Shown here in pieces: positions 53,404-61,310 of a stretch of 64,000 nt of DNA (the first letter of the stretch is position 1; each line of letters opens with the position of its first letter). Made by a program: the position numbers and the translations under genes. A model generated the notes under the pieces. That model was not told the origin of the DNA. It was given only the letters and a program-made list of their open reading frames with translations, and ran no database searches. This DNA is from an uncultured Agathobaculum sp. (lineage in GTDB: Bacteria > Bacillota > Clostridia > Oscillospirales > Butyricicoccaceae): NCBI RefSeq assembly GCF_944380985.1, contig NZ_CALWJJ010000007.1, forward strand, positions 43,872 through 107,871, in the 5' to 3' direction.

Positions 53404-53853
53404 TCCGCTACTTTTGCTTAGCCGCCAAATCTTTTGCGCGGTCTGCGCCACGCAGGCAACCAGGATAATACCAAATGAGATTGCGCCCGCCTCGCGTAGC
53501 ACCAGGCCTCCGTACTGCGTAAAAGCCGTCACATCCCCCCGCACGAGCGCAAAGGTCGTGTGATACAGGTCGCCGCCCGGCGCAAGCGGTATTAGCATGG
53601 GCACCAGCAGCGTGATAACCGGTGTTTTCATAAACCGGGAGAGCACCTCGGCAAGCGCCGCCGTAGCAAGCGCCGCTAGAAAATATGCCAGCACCCGGTC
53701 CGCATAAACATACATTGCCAGCAGGTAGAACACCCAGTTCGCTGCTCCGCCGAGCAGAATAGTCACAAGCCGCCCACCGGATACGCGAAACAGCAGACCG
53801 AACCCAAATGCACCCACCGCAGCCGTTGCTGTTTGCAGTACCATATCCGCCAT
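53401..53853 (-). CDS. Threonine/serine exporter, small subunit (ThrE C-terminal/YjjB-like)
   Basis: 150-residue membrane protein with about five segments. TPVITLLVPMLIPLAPGGDLYHTTFALVRGD is the conserved core of the YjjB half of ThrE exporters. The start at 53853 shares its A with the TGA stop of the preceding gene and has GGGAGGTG 7 bp upstream. With its partner it makes a split form of the single-chain ThrE. Confidence 0.88.
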   Translation of the reverse strand: MADMVLQTATAAVGAFGFGLLFRVSGGRLVTILLGGAANWVFYLLAMYVYADRVLAYFLAALATAALAEVLSRFMKTPVITLLVPMLIPLAPGGDLYHTTFALVRGDVTAFTQYGGLVLREAGAISFGIILVACVAQTAQKIWRLSKSSG

Positions 53854-54620
53854 CAAGCTGCACCTCCCAGCCGCATAAGTACGAGCGCGCATCCTGCCGC
53901 AATCGCCAGCGCGCGCAACAGCGCCTCGCTCGTGCCAAGCAGACCGCTGATCGTGTCGCCCACAATCATGTCACGCAGTGAGGTCACCAGCGAGATACCC
54001 GGGATGAGCAGCATAATGTTGCCGATGATAATATAATCAAGCCCCTGCCCCAACCCGATCTTTACAGCCGCCACGGCTGCAAGGCTGACGGCAGCAGCGC
54101 TCGCCACGGTTAGCACGATCTGCTGCAGACCAAGTTTGTCGCCCGCGCGCCCAATCACATATAACACCAGACTGCACAGCATGGCTGCCAGTCCATCGCG
54201 CCAGCTGCCGCCGAAAAACACCGCAAACGAGCCGGCGACGAGCAGATATGCCGCGGGCTTGCGCCAGACAGGCCCCGCCGGCATCGCACGAATCTCGTCC
54301 AGCCGGCATACAAGCTCGGGAAGCGGTAGCGGCGCGGCGCAGACCGCCCGTGAGAGCGCGTTGACCGCCTCAATCCGCCGCATGTCGGTCTCGCGTCGGG
54401 TGATGCGCCGGGTATGCGTCAATACCGCGCGATCAGCCGTCTGCACGGTAACCACCATGCTCGCCGTGATGGTCAACACATCCGCCCGCACAAATCCATA
54501 GGCGAGCGCCAGCCGTCGGATAGTATCCTCGACACGCGCAATCTCAGCCCCTGCAGTGAGCAACAGCTCGCCCGCATCCAGAATTGCGCACAGGGTCTGT
54601 TCCTGTTCCTGTTGCTGCAT
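53853..54620 (-). CDS. Threonine/serine exporter, large subunit (ThrE N-terminal/YjjP-like)
   Basis: 255 residues. The cytosolic N-terminal part (CAILDAGELLLTAGAEIARVEDTIRRLALAYGF) is the family hallmark, followed by about five membrane segments from residue 120 with GLDYIIIGNIMLLIPGISLVTSLRDMI, the YjjP signature. Start at 54620 behind GAGAGGG. It overlaps the small subunit gene by one base. The amino-acid substrate is predicted from family only. Confidence 0.88.
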   Translation of the reverse strand: MQQQEQEQTLCAILDAGELLLTAGAEIARVEDTIRRLALAYGFVRADVLTITASMVVTVQTADRAVLTHTRRITRRETDMRRIEAVNALSRAVCAAPLPLPELVCRLDEIRAMPAGPVWRKPAAYLLVAGSFAVFFGGSWRDGLAAMLCSLVLYVIGRAGDKLGLQQIVLTVASAAAVSLAAVAAVKIGLGQGLDYIIIGNIMLLIPGISLVTSLRDMIVGDTISGLLGTSEALLRALAIAAGCALVLMRLGGAA

Positions 54621-54670
54621 CTGTTTTCCCTCTCTTAATGTGAAAGCTTGCAAGACGCACCGCGTTTTTA

Positions 54671-56197
54671 TTACAGAAGCGGTGCGAACAGCCGCAGCAC
54701 GCTGGCTGTGATCGAGCGCAGCCACGGCACCTTGTGCAGCCACATGCCATCAATCTGACGGCTGACATTGATGGTCTCCAGAATATCCCGCTTGACCGCG
54801 GCGACGACCGAACTGTGATAAAAACAGGTCGCGCATTCAAAGTGCAGGAAAAACGAGCGAAAATCCATATTGATCGTGCCAACGACCGCAGTATCATCAT
54901 CTGACACAAGGCATTTTGCATGCAGAAATCCCGGCCGGTATTCGTAAATCTTAACACCCGCGCGGTAAAGCTGCTGATAATACGATCGCGTAATCATATA
55001 CACGAGCTTTTTATCCGGTATGCCGGGCGTCAGAATGCGCACGTCCACCCCTGATTGGGCTGCAATCGTCAGCGCGGTAATCATCTCGTTATCCAGCACC
55101 AGATACGGGGTTGTGATATAAACGTAATCCTTGGCGTTGTGGATGATTTGCAGATAGGTCGACTCGCCGATGTTGATGTCATCCAACGGGGAGTCGGCAA
55201 AGGGCTGCACAAACCCGTCTGCCGGCGGCTTGACCGTAGGCAGATAAGGATCGAGCCGCGGCACAGGCTCTCCCGTAACATATTCCCACATCTGCAAAAA
55301 GAGCGAGGTCATATTGGCTGTGCCGTCGCCGCGCAGCATAATACCAGTGTCTTTCCAGTGGCCGAAGCGCACCTTTTTATTGATATATTCGTCCGCCAGG
55401 TTTATGCCGCCCATGTAGCCTACATTGCCGTCAATAATCATCATTTTACGATGGTTACGGTAGTTGAGATAGGTGTTGAGTGTGGGCACAAAGCGGTTAA
55501 AGCGCACTGCCCGGATGCCGAGCGAGGCAAGGTAGCGATCATAGTGTGTGGGCAGGGTTGCAACCGAGCCAACGTCATCATAAATCACGCGCACGTCCAC
55601 CCCGCAGCGTACCTTTTCCTTGAGGATGTCCAGAATGGTGTTCCACATCACACCCTCTTCGATGATAAAATATTCAAAATAAACGAATTTATTCGCCCGG
55701 CGCAGTTCCTCGCACATCGAGGCGAACATCTCCTCACCCACACTGAAATAATGCGTTTCGGTATTGGTCCAGGCCGGCATGCCGTTGAGCGATTGAATAT
55801 AGCGCGCGCGCGCCGCATGGCGCGGATAGCGCCGCGTCAGCTCCTCCGTAGCGGGGGTGCGCATATAGTCGGCAAAATTCGGCGCGGTCGGCTCATACTT
55901 ATGCTGTGTACGCGCACGGTTGAACGGTGTATTGCCCCACAGCAGGTAAAATAAGCCGCCAAACAGCGGAAAGACCAGGATAATGATGATCCAGGCGATT
56001 TTATAGGTGGGGTTATCATATTTGCGCACCAGCCAGATCACCATGATAAAGCTCAATATATTCAGCAGGTAGGGCAGCCAGTTCCAACGGCTGCTGATCC
56101 ATCTCAATCCATACAGCACCGCCACCAGCTGTAAAATAAGAAAGAAACCGACAACCACACGCCGGTCTGCCAGCAGACGGCCCAAAAGTCTGCGCAT
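54671..56197 (-). CDS. cls: Cardiolipin synthase
   Basis: 508-residue phospholipase D-type enzyme making cardiolipin from two phosphatidylglycerols. Two membrane segments within residues 12-60 are followed by two HKD motifs: HRKMMIIDGNVGYMGGINLAD near residue 225 and HAKCLVSDDDTAVVGTINMD near 405. Start at 56197 behind AAAGGAG. Confidence 0.95.
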   Translation of the reverse strand: MRRLLGRLLADRRVVVGFFLILQLVAVLYGLRWISSRWNWLPYLLNILSFIMVIWLVRKYDNPTYKIAWIIIILVFPLFGGLFYLLWGNTPFNRARTQHKYEPTAPNFADYMRTPATEELTRRYPRHAARARYIQSLNGMPAWTNTETHYFSVGEEMFASMCEELRRANKFVYFEYFIIEEGVMWNTILDILKEKVRCGVDVRVIYDDVGSVATLPTHYDRYLASLGIRAVRFNRFVPTLNTYLNYRNHRKMMIIDGNVGYMGGINLADEYINKKVRFGHWKDTGIMLRGDGTANMTSLFLQMWEYVTGEPVPRLDPYLPTVKPPADGFVQPFADSPLDDINIGESTYLQIIHNAKDYVYITTPYLVLDNEMITALTIAAQSGVDVRILTPGIPDKKLVYMITRSYYQQLYRAGVKIYEYRPGFLHAKCLVSDDDTAVVGTINMDFRSFFLHFECATCFYHSSVVAAVKRDILETINVSRQIDGMWLHKVPWLRSITASVLRLFAPLL

Positions 56198-56231
56198 AAG
56201 CGACTCCTTTCCGCGTATTTTCACACGAATC

Positions 56232-56260
56232 ATCATATCGCACCCGCTGACAAAAGTCAA
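56232..56260 (-). promoter_or_regulatory. Sigma-A promoter of cls
   Basis: TTGACT, 17 bp, TATGAT on the minus strand. Confidence 0.7.
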
Positions 56261-56270
56261 TGCGTACACA

Positions 56271-56299
56271 TTGCCCCACGATAAATTCTGTGATAGAAT
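56271..56299 (+). promoter_or_regulatory. Sigma-A promoter of the M24 peptidase gene
   Basis: TTGCCC, 17 bp, TAGAAT; divergent from the cls promoter. Confidence 0.6.
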
Positions 56300-56337
56300 A
56301 AAAAAATCATACAAAACACCGATTGGAGGAACGTGCT

Positions 56338-57537
56338 ATGCCCCATACCCCCGTACCCGTCAGCGAGCTGTCGGCGCGCATCGACCGGCTGCGCCGCGCC
56401 ATGTCACAGCGCCACCCTGGCTGGTCCATGCTGCTGCTGGAAAACAAAATTGACCTTTACTATTTTACCGGCACCATGCAGGAGGGTACGCTTATCGTCA
56501 CACCCGATCTTGCTACCCTGTTTGTGCGGCGCTCGTTTGACTGCGCATCGCGCGAGTCGCTCTTTCCCGATCTGCGACCGATGAGCAGCTTCCGCGACAT
56601 CCGCCAGGCGCTGGGCGAAGTTCCGCCGACCGTCTATATCGCCGCGCGCACAATGACGTTGCAAAAACTCACTCTGCTGCAAAAACATCTTCCGTTTGCA
56701 CCACAACCGATAGACGATGTGCTCAGCGAGCTGCGCGCGCACAAGAGCGAGTACGAGCTTTGCTGTATGAGGCGCGCAGGCAGGCTGCACCAGGCTGTGA
56801 TCGAAAACGTCGCCCCCTCGCTGCTGCGCCGCGGTGTAAGCGAAGCGCGCCTTTGCAGCGAAATCTTTACCTGCATGCTCGATCATGGCGCCATGGGTAT
56901 CTCACGCTTCAATCAGCCCGCAGCGGAGGACGTGCTCGGCGTTGCGAGCTTTGGCGAAAACGGTCTGCGCGCCAGCGCGATCGACAGCCCCTCGGGTAAC
57001 ATCGGCACCTGCATTGCGATGAAGGCGATCGGTTCGTCCGAGCGATGCCTTGAGGTGGGTGACACCGTGCTGCTCGACATCCCCTGCGGTTTTGACGGCT
57101 ACCACACCGACAAATCGATCACCTTTTACTTCGGCGTGCTTGCAAAGCACCCGCAGGGCGCGCGCATCCGCGCCGCACACGAGCAGTGCGTATTTCTGGA
57201 AAACGAGATCGCCAGCCTGATGCGGCCCGACGCGGTTCCGGCAGAGATCTACGAAAAGATTCTCACCCTTGTCGATCCTGCATTCCGGGATGGGTTTATG
57301 AACGCCTGCAAGTTCCTGGGCCATTCGATTGGCCTGACGATGGACGAAACCCCGGTGCTTGCCAGGGGGTTTTCTACACCGCTTGAGCAGGGCATGACAA
57401 TCGCGGTCGAGCCAAAAATTGCGCTCGACGGCATAGGCCTGATCGGAAGCGAGAATACCTATGAGATCGCCGCGCAGGGCCCAGCCCAGTCGCTGACCGG
57501 TTTGAGCGACACCCCGTTTGAAATCACAGGACCTTGA
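56338..57537 (+). CDS. M24-family metallopeptidase (Xaa-Pro aminopeptidase-like)
   Basis: 399 residues. The N-terminal creatinase-like domain (residues 1-150) is followed by a pita-bread catalytic domain in which all five metal ligands can be assigned: Asp in LLDIPCG and Asp in GYHTDKS, His in FLGHSIGL, Glu in MDETPVL and Glu in GSENTYEI. This supports an active two-metal peptidase, probably cleaving before proline, though family members vary. A GGAGG site lies 8 bp upstream of the ATG. Monocistronic. Confidence 0.88.
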   Translation: MPHTPVPVSELSARIDRLRRAMSQRHPGWSMLLLENKIDLYYFTGTMQEGTLIVTPDLATLFVRRSFDCASRESLFPDLRPMSSFRDIRQALGEVPPTVYIAARTMTLQKLTLLQKHLPFAPQPIDDVLSELRAHKSEYELCCMRRAGRLHQAVIENVAPSLLRRGVSEARLCSEIFTCMLDHGAMGISRFNQPAAEDVLGVASFGENGLRASAIDSPSGNIGTCIAMKAIGSSERCLEVGDTVLLDIPCGFDGYHTDKSITFYFGVLAKHPQGARIRAAHEQCVFLENEIASLMRPDAVPAEIYEKILTLVDPAFRDGFMNACKFLGHSIGLTMDETPVLARGFSTPLEQGMTIAVEPKIALDGIGLIGSENTYEIAAQGPAQSLTGLSDTPFEITGP

Positions 57538-57557
57538 CAAAATTTTCATTGAGGACA

Positions 57558-57592
57558 AGCCCGCGCCGGCAAGGCCAGCGCGGGCTTTTTCC
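57558..57592 (+). terminator. Terminator of the M24 peptidase gene
   Basis: AAGCCCGCGC/GCGCGGGCTT hairpin followed by TTT. Confidence 0.85.
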
Positions 57593-57609
57593 TGCCCATA
57601 TATGGGCGC

Positions 57610-57636
57610 ACCGCAGCGCGACGCGGCGCATAGGAT
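57610..57636 (+). promoter_or_regulatory. Candidate mother-cell (sigma-K/sigma-E type) promoter of dpaA
   Basis: AC, 17 bp, CATAGGAT, which fits the sigma-K form AC-N16/17-CATANNNT. dpaAB is known to be sigma-K dependent in Bacillus. No sigma-A promoter is evident here. Short consensus, so moderate support. Confidence 0.5.
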
Positions 57637-57657
57637 GGCACAAAGGAGGTTTTCCCT

Positions 57658-58122
57658 ATGATAAAATCCGTGACCCTTGCGGTCGCCGGCGGGGATGTGC
57701 GGCAGGCGCATCTGGCGGCGCTCCTGCTAGCGGACGGTCATACAGTGCACACCTTTGCGCTCGAACGGCATCAGCCAGCGGGCTGCACCCCTTACAGCGA
57801 TCCGCGCCCCTGCTTTGCCGATGTACAGGTGGTCATCCTGCCAATGCCCGTGCAGCACGGGGATGGACAGCTCAATGCGCCGCTCGCCAATGCCCCGCAT
57901 CCGCTTGCCGATGTGCTGGACGCCATCCCAGCTGGCACGCTGACGCTCGCTGGCGCCGTTCCCTTCTGGGTGCACGCCCGCGCGGTGCAGAACGGTCTGC
58001 CGCTGACCGACTACTTAACCCGCGACGAGCTGGCCATCCGCAATGCGGTACCTACCTCGTTAGCAGTTGTGCACATCTTGCTGGTATATATTTCTGTTTT
58101 TGCGCTTTCATTGTATTTTTAA
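57658..58122 (+). CDS. dpaA: Dipicolinate synthase subunit A, N-terminal part (gene interrupted at codon 132)
   Basis: Codons 1-133 encode the N-terminal domain of DpaA/SpoVFA (VAGGDVRQAHLAALLL, VVILPMPVQ, then LTRDELAIRNAVPT). That last segment aligns with 'DDVAIYNSIPT' of Bacillus SpoVFA, where the protein should continue VEGTIMMAIQHTDFT. Instead the frame runs into 21 unrelated hydrophobic residues and stops. The missing remainder begins 3,253 bp downstream at 61304. AAAGGAGGT precedes the ATG. As it stands the product lacks the NAD-binding domain and cannot be active; excision of the intervening DNA would restore it. Confidence 0.93.
   Translation: MIKSVTLAVAGGDVRQAHLAALLLADGHTVHTFALERHQPAGCTPYSDPRPCFADVQVVILPMPVQHGDGQLNAPLANAPHPLADVLDAIPAGTLTLAGAVPFWVHARAVQNGLPLTDYLTRDELAIRNAVPTSLAVVHILLVYISVFALSLYF
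58051..58057 (+). repeat. Left attachment-site core (attL)
   Basis: CCTACCT within dpaA codons 132-134. The same 7 bp recurs at the right junction. Short symmetric arms (GGTA/TACC in the rejoined site) centre on the first CC, the likely crossover dinucleotide. Confidence 0.75.
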
Positions 58123-58227
58123 GCACAGGCGCGGCTGCGCCATCTGGCGTACTGTACCCAGTTTTCAGCCTTTTTTCTACTCGGCTGCCGCAGTAAGTCA
58201 TTAAATTATCTTATATTTTGTATATTT

Positions 58228-58249
58228 CGACAAAGCTTGTCGTTTTTTT
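58228..58249 (+). terminator. Intrinsic terminator at the left end of the element
   Basis: CGACAA/TTGTCG hairpin with a 3-nt loop and seven Ts. In the unexcised state it would stop the dpaA transcript before dpaB. Confidence 0.75.
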
Positions 58250-58259
58250 CAAGTTAGCA

Positions 58260-58288
58260 TAGACATCCTCCAGGCCGTTTGATATGAT
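58260..58288 (+). promoter_or_regulatory. Sigma-A promoter of the element-borne permease
   Basis: TAGACA, 17 bp, TATGAT. A 10-bp hairpin (58305-58332, GCCCGC/GCGGGC) follows in the leader; no purine riboswitch core was recognised. Confidence 0.55.
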
Positions 58289-58362
58289 ATTACTGTATTT
58301 CACTGCCCGCGGCTATCACACTAGCTGCGGGCGCATTTCACAAAAGGAAGGCTGTTGATCGA

Positions 58363-59691
58363 ATGGAAAAAAAGAAATCGTTAGGCGTCGAGCTATTCCA
58401 GCTCAACGGCAAACCCTCCTGGGGGCAGGCGTTCCCGCAGGCGCTCCAGCATGTGCTGGCCATGCTGGTGGGTAACATCACCCCACCGATGCTGATAGCA
58501 AGCACACTTTCCCTGTCCTCAGCAGATGAGATACTGCTCACGCAGGCAGCAATGCTGATCGGCGGCATCACAACCCTGCTGCAGCTTTACCCTATCATGG
58601 GCTTCGGTATGGGCCTGCCAAACGTCATGGGCGTAGCGTTCGCTTACATGCCCATTCTCACCATGATCGGCACACAGTACGGCATCTCGGCCATCTTCGG
58701 CTCGCAGCTGGTAGCCGGCTTTGTGTCCATCTTCATCGGTATGTTCCTGGGCAAAATACGCCGTTTCTTTCCTCCCATCGTCAGCGGTACGGTGGTGCTC
58801 AGCATCGGCCTTACGCTGTATGAAACGGCAATGAACTACATGGGCGGCGGATCAGCGGCGCAGAACGCGGGAACCTTTGGCTCGGGCAAGTTCTGGATTC
58901 TTGCACTGGTCACGCTCGCAGTCACACTCGCATGTAGCCTGTTCGGCAAGGGTTATCTGCGCGTATCCGGCATGCTGATCGGCATTGCCGTCGGCTATGT
59001 GATCGCGCTCTTTATGGGCGGCATTGTGGACTTTGGCGGCCTGGGTGAATCCAGCTGGATCTCGCTGCCTCGCCCGTTCCACTTTGACCTGTCCTTCCAC
59101 CCGGACGCGATCATCATGATGATCCTAATGTATGTTGTACAGGCCGTGCAGACCATTGGTGATGTCTCCTCAACCGCGATGGGCGGTTTTGGCCGCGAGG
59201 CGACCGACAAGGAACTTGGCGGCGCGATCAAAGGCCAGTCGGTGTGCGGTATGATCGGCGCGGTCATCGGCGGCCTGCCTACCGACCCGTATAGCCAAAA
59301 CGTCGGCCTGATCTGTACAACCAAGGTCGTTGCCAAGCGCGTGTTCCTGATCGTAGGCGTAGTTATGCTGGCTGCGGGCTTTTGCCCCAAGTTCGGCGCG
59401 CTGATGACCACTATCCCACAGCCTGTGCTGGGCGGCGCCACGGTAACCGTGTTTGCGGCGATCACCATGTCGGGCATCCAGCTGCTCAATGAGCAGCCGC
59501 TGAACTACCGCAACAAGATGATCGTGGGCATTGCGCTCGCCATCGGTCTTGGCATCGACGCGGTGCCGAATATCCTGCAATTCTGCCCACAGCTGGTGCG
59601 TAATATCTTTGGCAGCTCGCTGGTGGTCTCTTTCCTGATCGTATTCCTGCTGAATATCATCGTACCCAAGGATGATTCCCCGGCTTGCTAA
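58363..59691 (+). CDS. NCS2-family nucleobase permease (xanthine/uracil type)
   Basis: 442-residue polytopic membrane protein with about 14 segments. LPNVMGVAFAYMPIL near residue 85, the segment-8 motif VVQAVQTIGDVSSTAMGGFG near 260 and GGLPTDPYSQNVGLI near 305 place it in the nucleobase:cation symporter-2 family. The VQTIGD motif looks closer to xanthine/urate transporters than to UraA; substrate not proven. RBS AAAGGAAGG. It lies inside the dpaA element and would be lost from the mother-cell chromosome on excision. Confidence 0.9.
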   Translation: MEKKKSLGVELFQLNGKPSWGQAFPQALQHVLAMLVGNITPPMLIASTLSLSSADEILLTQAAMLIGGITTLLQLYPIMGFGMGLPNVMGVAFAYMPILTMIGTQYGISAIFGSQLVAGFVSIFIGMFLGKIRRFFPPIVSGTVVLSIGLTLYETAMNYMGGGSAAQNAGTFGSGKFWILALVTLAVTLACSLFGKGYLRVSGMLIGIAVGYVIALFMGGIVDFGGLGESSWISLPRPFHFDLSFHPDAIIMMILMYVVQAVQTIGDVSSTAMGGFGREATDKELGGAIKGQSVCGMIGAVIGGLPTDPYSQNVGLICTTKVVAKRVFLIVGVVMLAAGFCPKFGALMTTIPQPVLGGATVTVFAAITMSGIQLLNEQPLNYRNKMIVGIALAIGLGIDAVPNILQFCPQLVRNIFGSSLVVSFLIVFLLNIIVPKDDSPAC

Positions 59692-59701
59692 CCGCAACCG
59701 C

Positions 59702-59743
59702 AAAAAGATCCCCGAAACACTGCAATGTTTCGGGGATCTTTTT
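59702..59743. terminator. Bidirectional terminator between permease and recombinase
   Basis: Perfect 18-bp stem starting AAAAAGATCCCC with a 6-nt loop and T-runs on both strands; ends the two convergent genes of the element. Confidence 0.93.
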
Positions 59744-59749
59744 GCCATT

Positions 59750-61084
59750 TTAAAGCCGCGTACAGGCCGAAAACACACCGCGTTTCCAATCCGATATCTC
59801 CATCCAAAACGCACCTTCCACACCGCACAGATAGACAGTCAGCGCATCCTCCGAAACGACGATCCGTTCGAGCAGTGTACCGTAAATCAGGCTCCCGGGC
59901 TGCGTTCCATCCGCCGGCACCGCCCGACAGGCTGCTCGCTCGGCACCGGTCAGGCGATGCGTAAGCGCCGCCGCATCCTCTACAACTTTGGCTGCATCAA
60001 TATTCAGCTCTGCCAACAGATGCGCCATGCACGCACAAACCGTGTCCTCTGTCACAGAATGCATGGCGCAGCCCTTGCTGCCACGCTGCACCCGTGTCCG
60101 GCAGGTCCAGACCTGGTAGGTTGATCTGTCTGTACGCTGGCGCCGGCGCGGCGTAAGCCGGCTGCCACAGGCAGCGCAAATCAGTTTTCCTGAGCACCAA
60201 TACCGCGCGGAATGGCGCGCATACTGTCCGTTCTTCGTCGCGCGTCGTTGCAGCTCGCGCTGCGCCTGGTCAAATACCGCGCGCGACACGATTGCTTCAT
60301 GGTGGTCCGGCAGGTAGATCTGCTCTTCCCTGCCGTCGTTTTTGACCTTTTTGTGATCGAGAAAGTCAGGTGTGCAGGTCTTTTTTTGCAGCAGGTCGCC
60401 GCAGTATTTTTCATTGCGCAGCAGCCGTAGCACCATAGTAGACGACCACGGCTTATCTTTCGCGCGTGGCGGTAGGATGCCCGCCTCGGTCAGCTCGCGC
60501 GCAATGATCCAGCTACCCTTACCCTCGTGCAGAAATTTGTGGTACACCATGCGGATGACCGCCGCCTCATCCGGCTTGACGGTCAGCTGGCCGCCGCGCA
60601 GATCAAAGCCGTAAATCTGATTGCAGCCGAATACCACACCCTGCTCCATCGACCGCCGCTGGCCCCACTTGACTCGCTCAGAGGTCTTGCGGCTTTCCTC
60701 CTGCGCCACGCTCGCCATGATGGTCAAGCGAAACTCTCCGTCATTTTGCCGCGTATCGATGTTGTCGCCGATGAACACCACGCCTACGCCGATCTTGCGC
60801 AGCGCGCGCGTGTGCGCCAGCGCGTCGACCGTATTGCGGGCAAAGCGCGAAACCTCCTTGGTCAAAATTAGATCAATTTTGCCCGCCTGCGCCGCGGCAA
60901 TCATACGCTGGAAAGCCGGTCGCCGCACTGATGTGCCGGATAGGCCGCGGTCGGCATAGACCTCGGCAAGCTCCCAATCCGGCCGGCGGCTGATGTACTC
61001 TGCAAAATACTGCTGCTGGTGTGCAAGCGAGTGCAGCTGATCATCTTGTGCGGTCGACACGCGGCAATATGCCGCAACGCGCAT
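59750..61084 (-). CDS. Large serine recombinase of the dpaA element
   Basis: 444-residue site-specific recombinase. The resolvase domain (1-140) has AAYCRVST with nucleophile Ser10 and Arg8, then DRGLSGTSVRRPAF and LTKEVSRFARN. The 'recombinase' DNA-binding domain (about 155-260) contains NEKYCGDLLQKK. A zinc ribbon (CAACGSR, then CRTR...GC) lies near 305-345. All parts look intact. The ATG at 61084 has GAGAGG upstream, 14 bp after the 44-residue gene. Position just inside attR and the mother-cell-type promoter suggest it excises the element during sporulation, like SpoIVCA at sigK. Confidence 0.93.
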   Translation of the reverse strand: MRVAAYCRVSTAQDDQLHSLAHQQQYFAEYISRRPDWELAEVYADRGLSGTSVRRPAFQRMIAAAQAGKIDLILTKEVSRFARNTVDALAHTRALRKIGVGVVFIGDNIDTRQNDGEFRLTIMASVAQEESRKTSERVKWGQRRSMEQGVVFGCNQIYGFDLRGGQLTVKPDEAAVIRMVYHKFLHEGKGSWIIARELTEAGILPPRAKDKPWSSTMVLRLLRNEKYCGDLLQKKTCTPDFLDHKKVKNDGREEQIYLPDHHEAIVSRAVFDQAQRELQRRATKNGQYARHSARYWCSGKLICAACGSRLTPRRRQRTDRSTYQVWTCRTRVQRGSKGCAMHSVTEDTVCACMAHLLAELNIDAAKVVEDAAALTHRLTGAERAACRAVPADGTQPGSLIYGTLLERIVVSEDALTVYLCGVEGAFWMEISDWKRGVFSACTRL

Positions 61085-61098
61085 GCGCCTCTCTCCGC

Positions 61099-61233
61099 TC
61101 ACGCCTCAAGCACCCTGCCCACAACGCGCACCAGCTCCTCCGGTGTGATCACGCCCGCCGCGCATAGCGCATCCAGTACCCCCTGCATGAGCGCTCGCTC
61201 CACTGCTTGCCGCTCCTTGTTTGTCAGCTCCAT
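61099..61233 (-). CDS. 44-residue protein upstream of the recombinase (SHOCT-like motif)
   Basis: MELTNKERQAVERALMQGVL then DALCAAGVITPEELVRVV: a short helical protein whose 'LxxAGVITxEEL' segment recalls SHOCT-type modules. GAGGAGG lies 8 bp before the ATG, a stronger site than that of the recombinase. Being first in the recombinase unit, it is a candidate accessory or directionality factor for excision; this is inference. No catalytic motif is present. Confidence 0.72.
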   Translation of the reverse strand: MELTNKERQAVERALMQGVLDALCAAGVITPEELVRVVGRVLEA

Positions 61234-61255
61234 ACAAAACGCCTCCTCGCCCGCC

Positions 61256-61285
61256 ATCATATGCGCTGCGAAATACCAGTATGCC
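61256..61285 (-). promoter_or_regulatory. Candidate sigma-E (mother-cell) promoter of the recombinase unit
   Basis: GGCATACT, 14 bp, CATATGAT on the minus strand; 6 of 8 matches to each half of the sigma-E form GTCATATT-N13/14-CATACAAT. No TTGACA/TATAAT pair is seen in the 70 bp available. Confidence 0.55.
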
Positions 61286-61303
61286 TATACCGCAAACGAT
61301 CTC

Positions 61304-61310
61304 CCTACCT
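61304..61310 (+). repeat. Right attachment-site core (attR)
   Basis: Second copy of CCTACCT, in frame with the dpaA 3' part. In the predicted excised circle, arms GCAAACGA and TCGTTAGC (7 of 8 complementary) flank a 10-bp centre containing the CC dinucleotide, as expected for a serine recombinase site. Confidence 0.75.

Larger units (their letters stand above)
58051..61303. mobile_element. 3,253-bp skin-like intervening element within dpaA
   Basis: DNA between two copies of CCTACCT (58051-58057 and 61304-61310). It contains a terminator, a sigma-A-driven NCS2 permease (+), a bidirectional terminator, and a leftward unit of a 44-residue protein and a serine recombinase (-). Removing exactly one repeat plus this interval joins codon 131 of dpaA to CCT ACC TGC GAG and continues in frame to the stop at 61786, for 291 codons in all. 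Bacillus SpoVFA has 297, as I recall. The layout parallels sigK skin elements, but the function is inferred. Confidence 0.88.

Noticed and set aside
58250..58362. Purine riboswitch upstream of the permease
   Set aside because: A hairpin is present, but the conserved three-way-junction core bases are not.
58051..61303. dpaA as an ordinary dead gene or assembly error
   Set aside because: Exact in-frame restoration at a shared core, intact halves and an intact recombinase in the gap argue for an excisable element. An assembly artefact cannot be fully excluded without reads.
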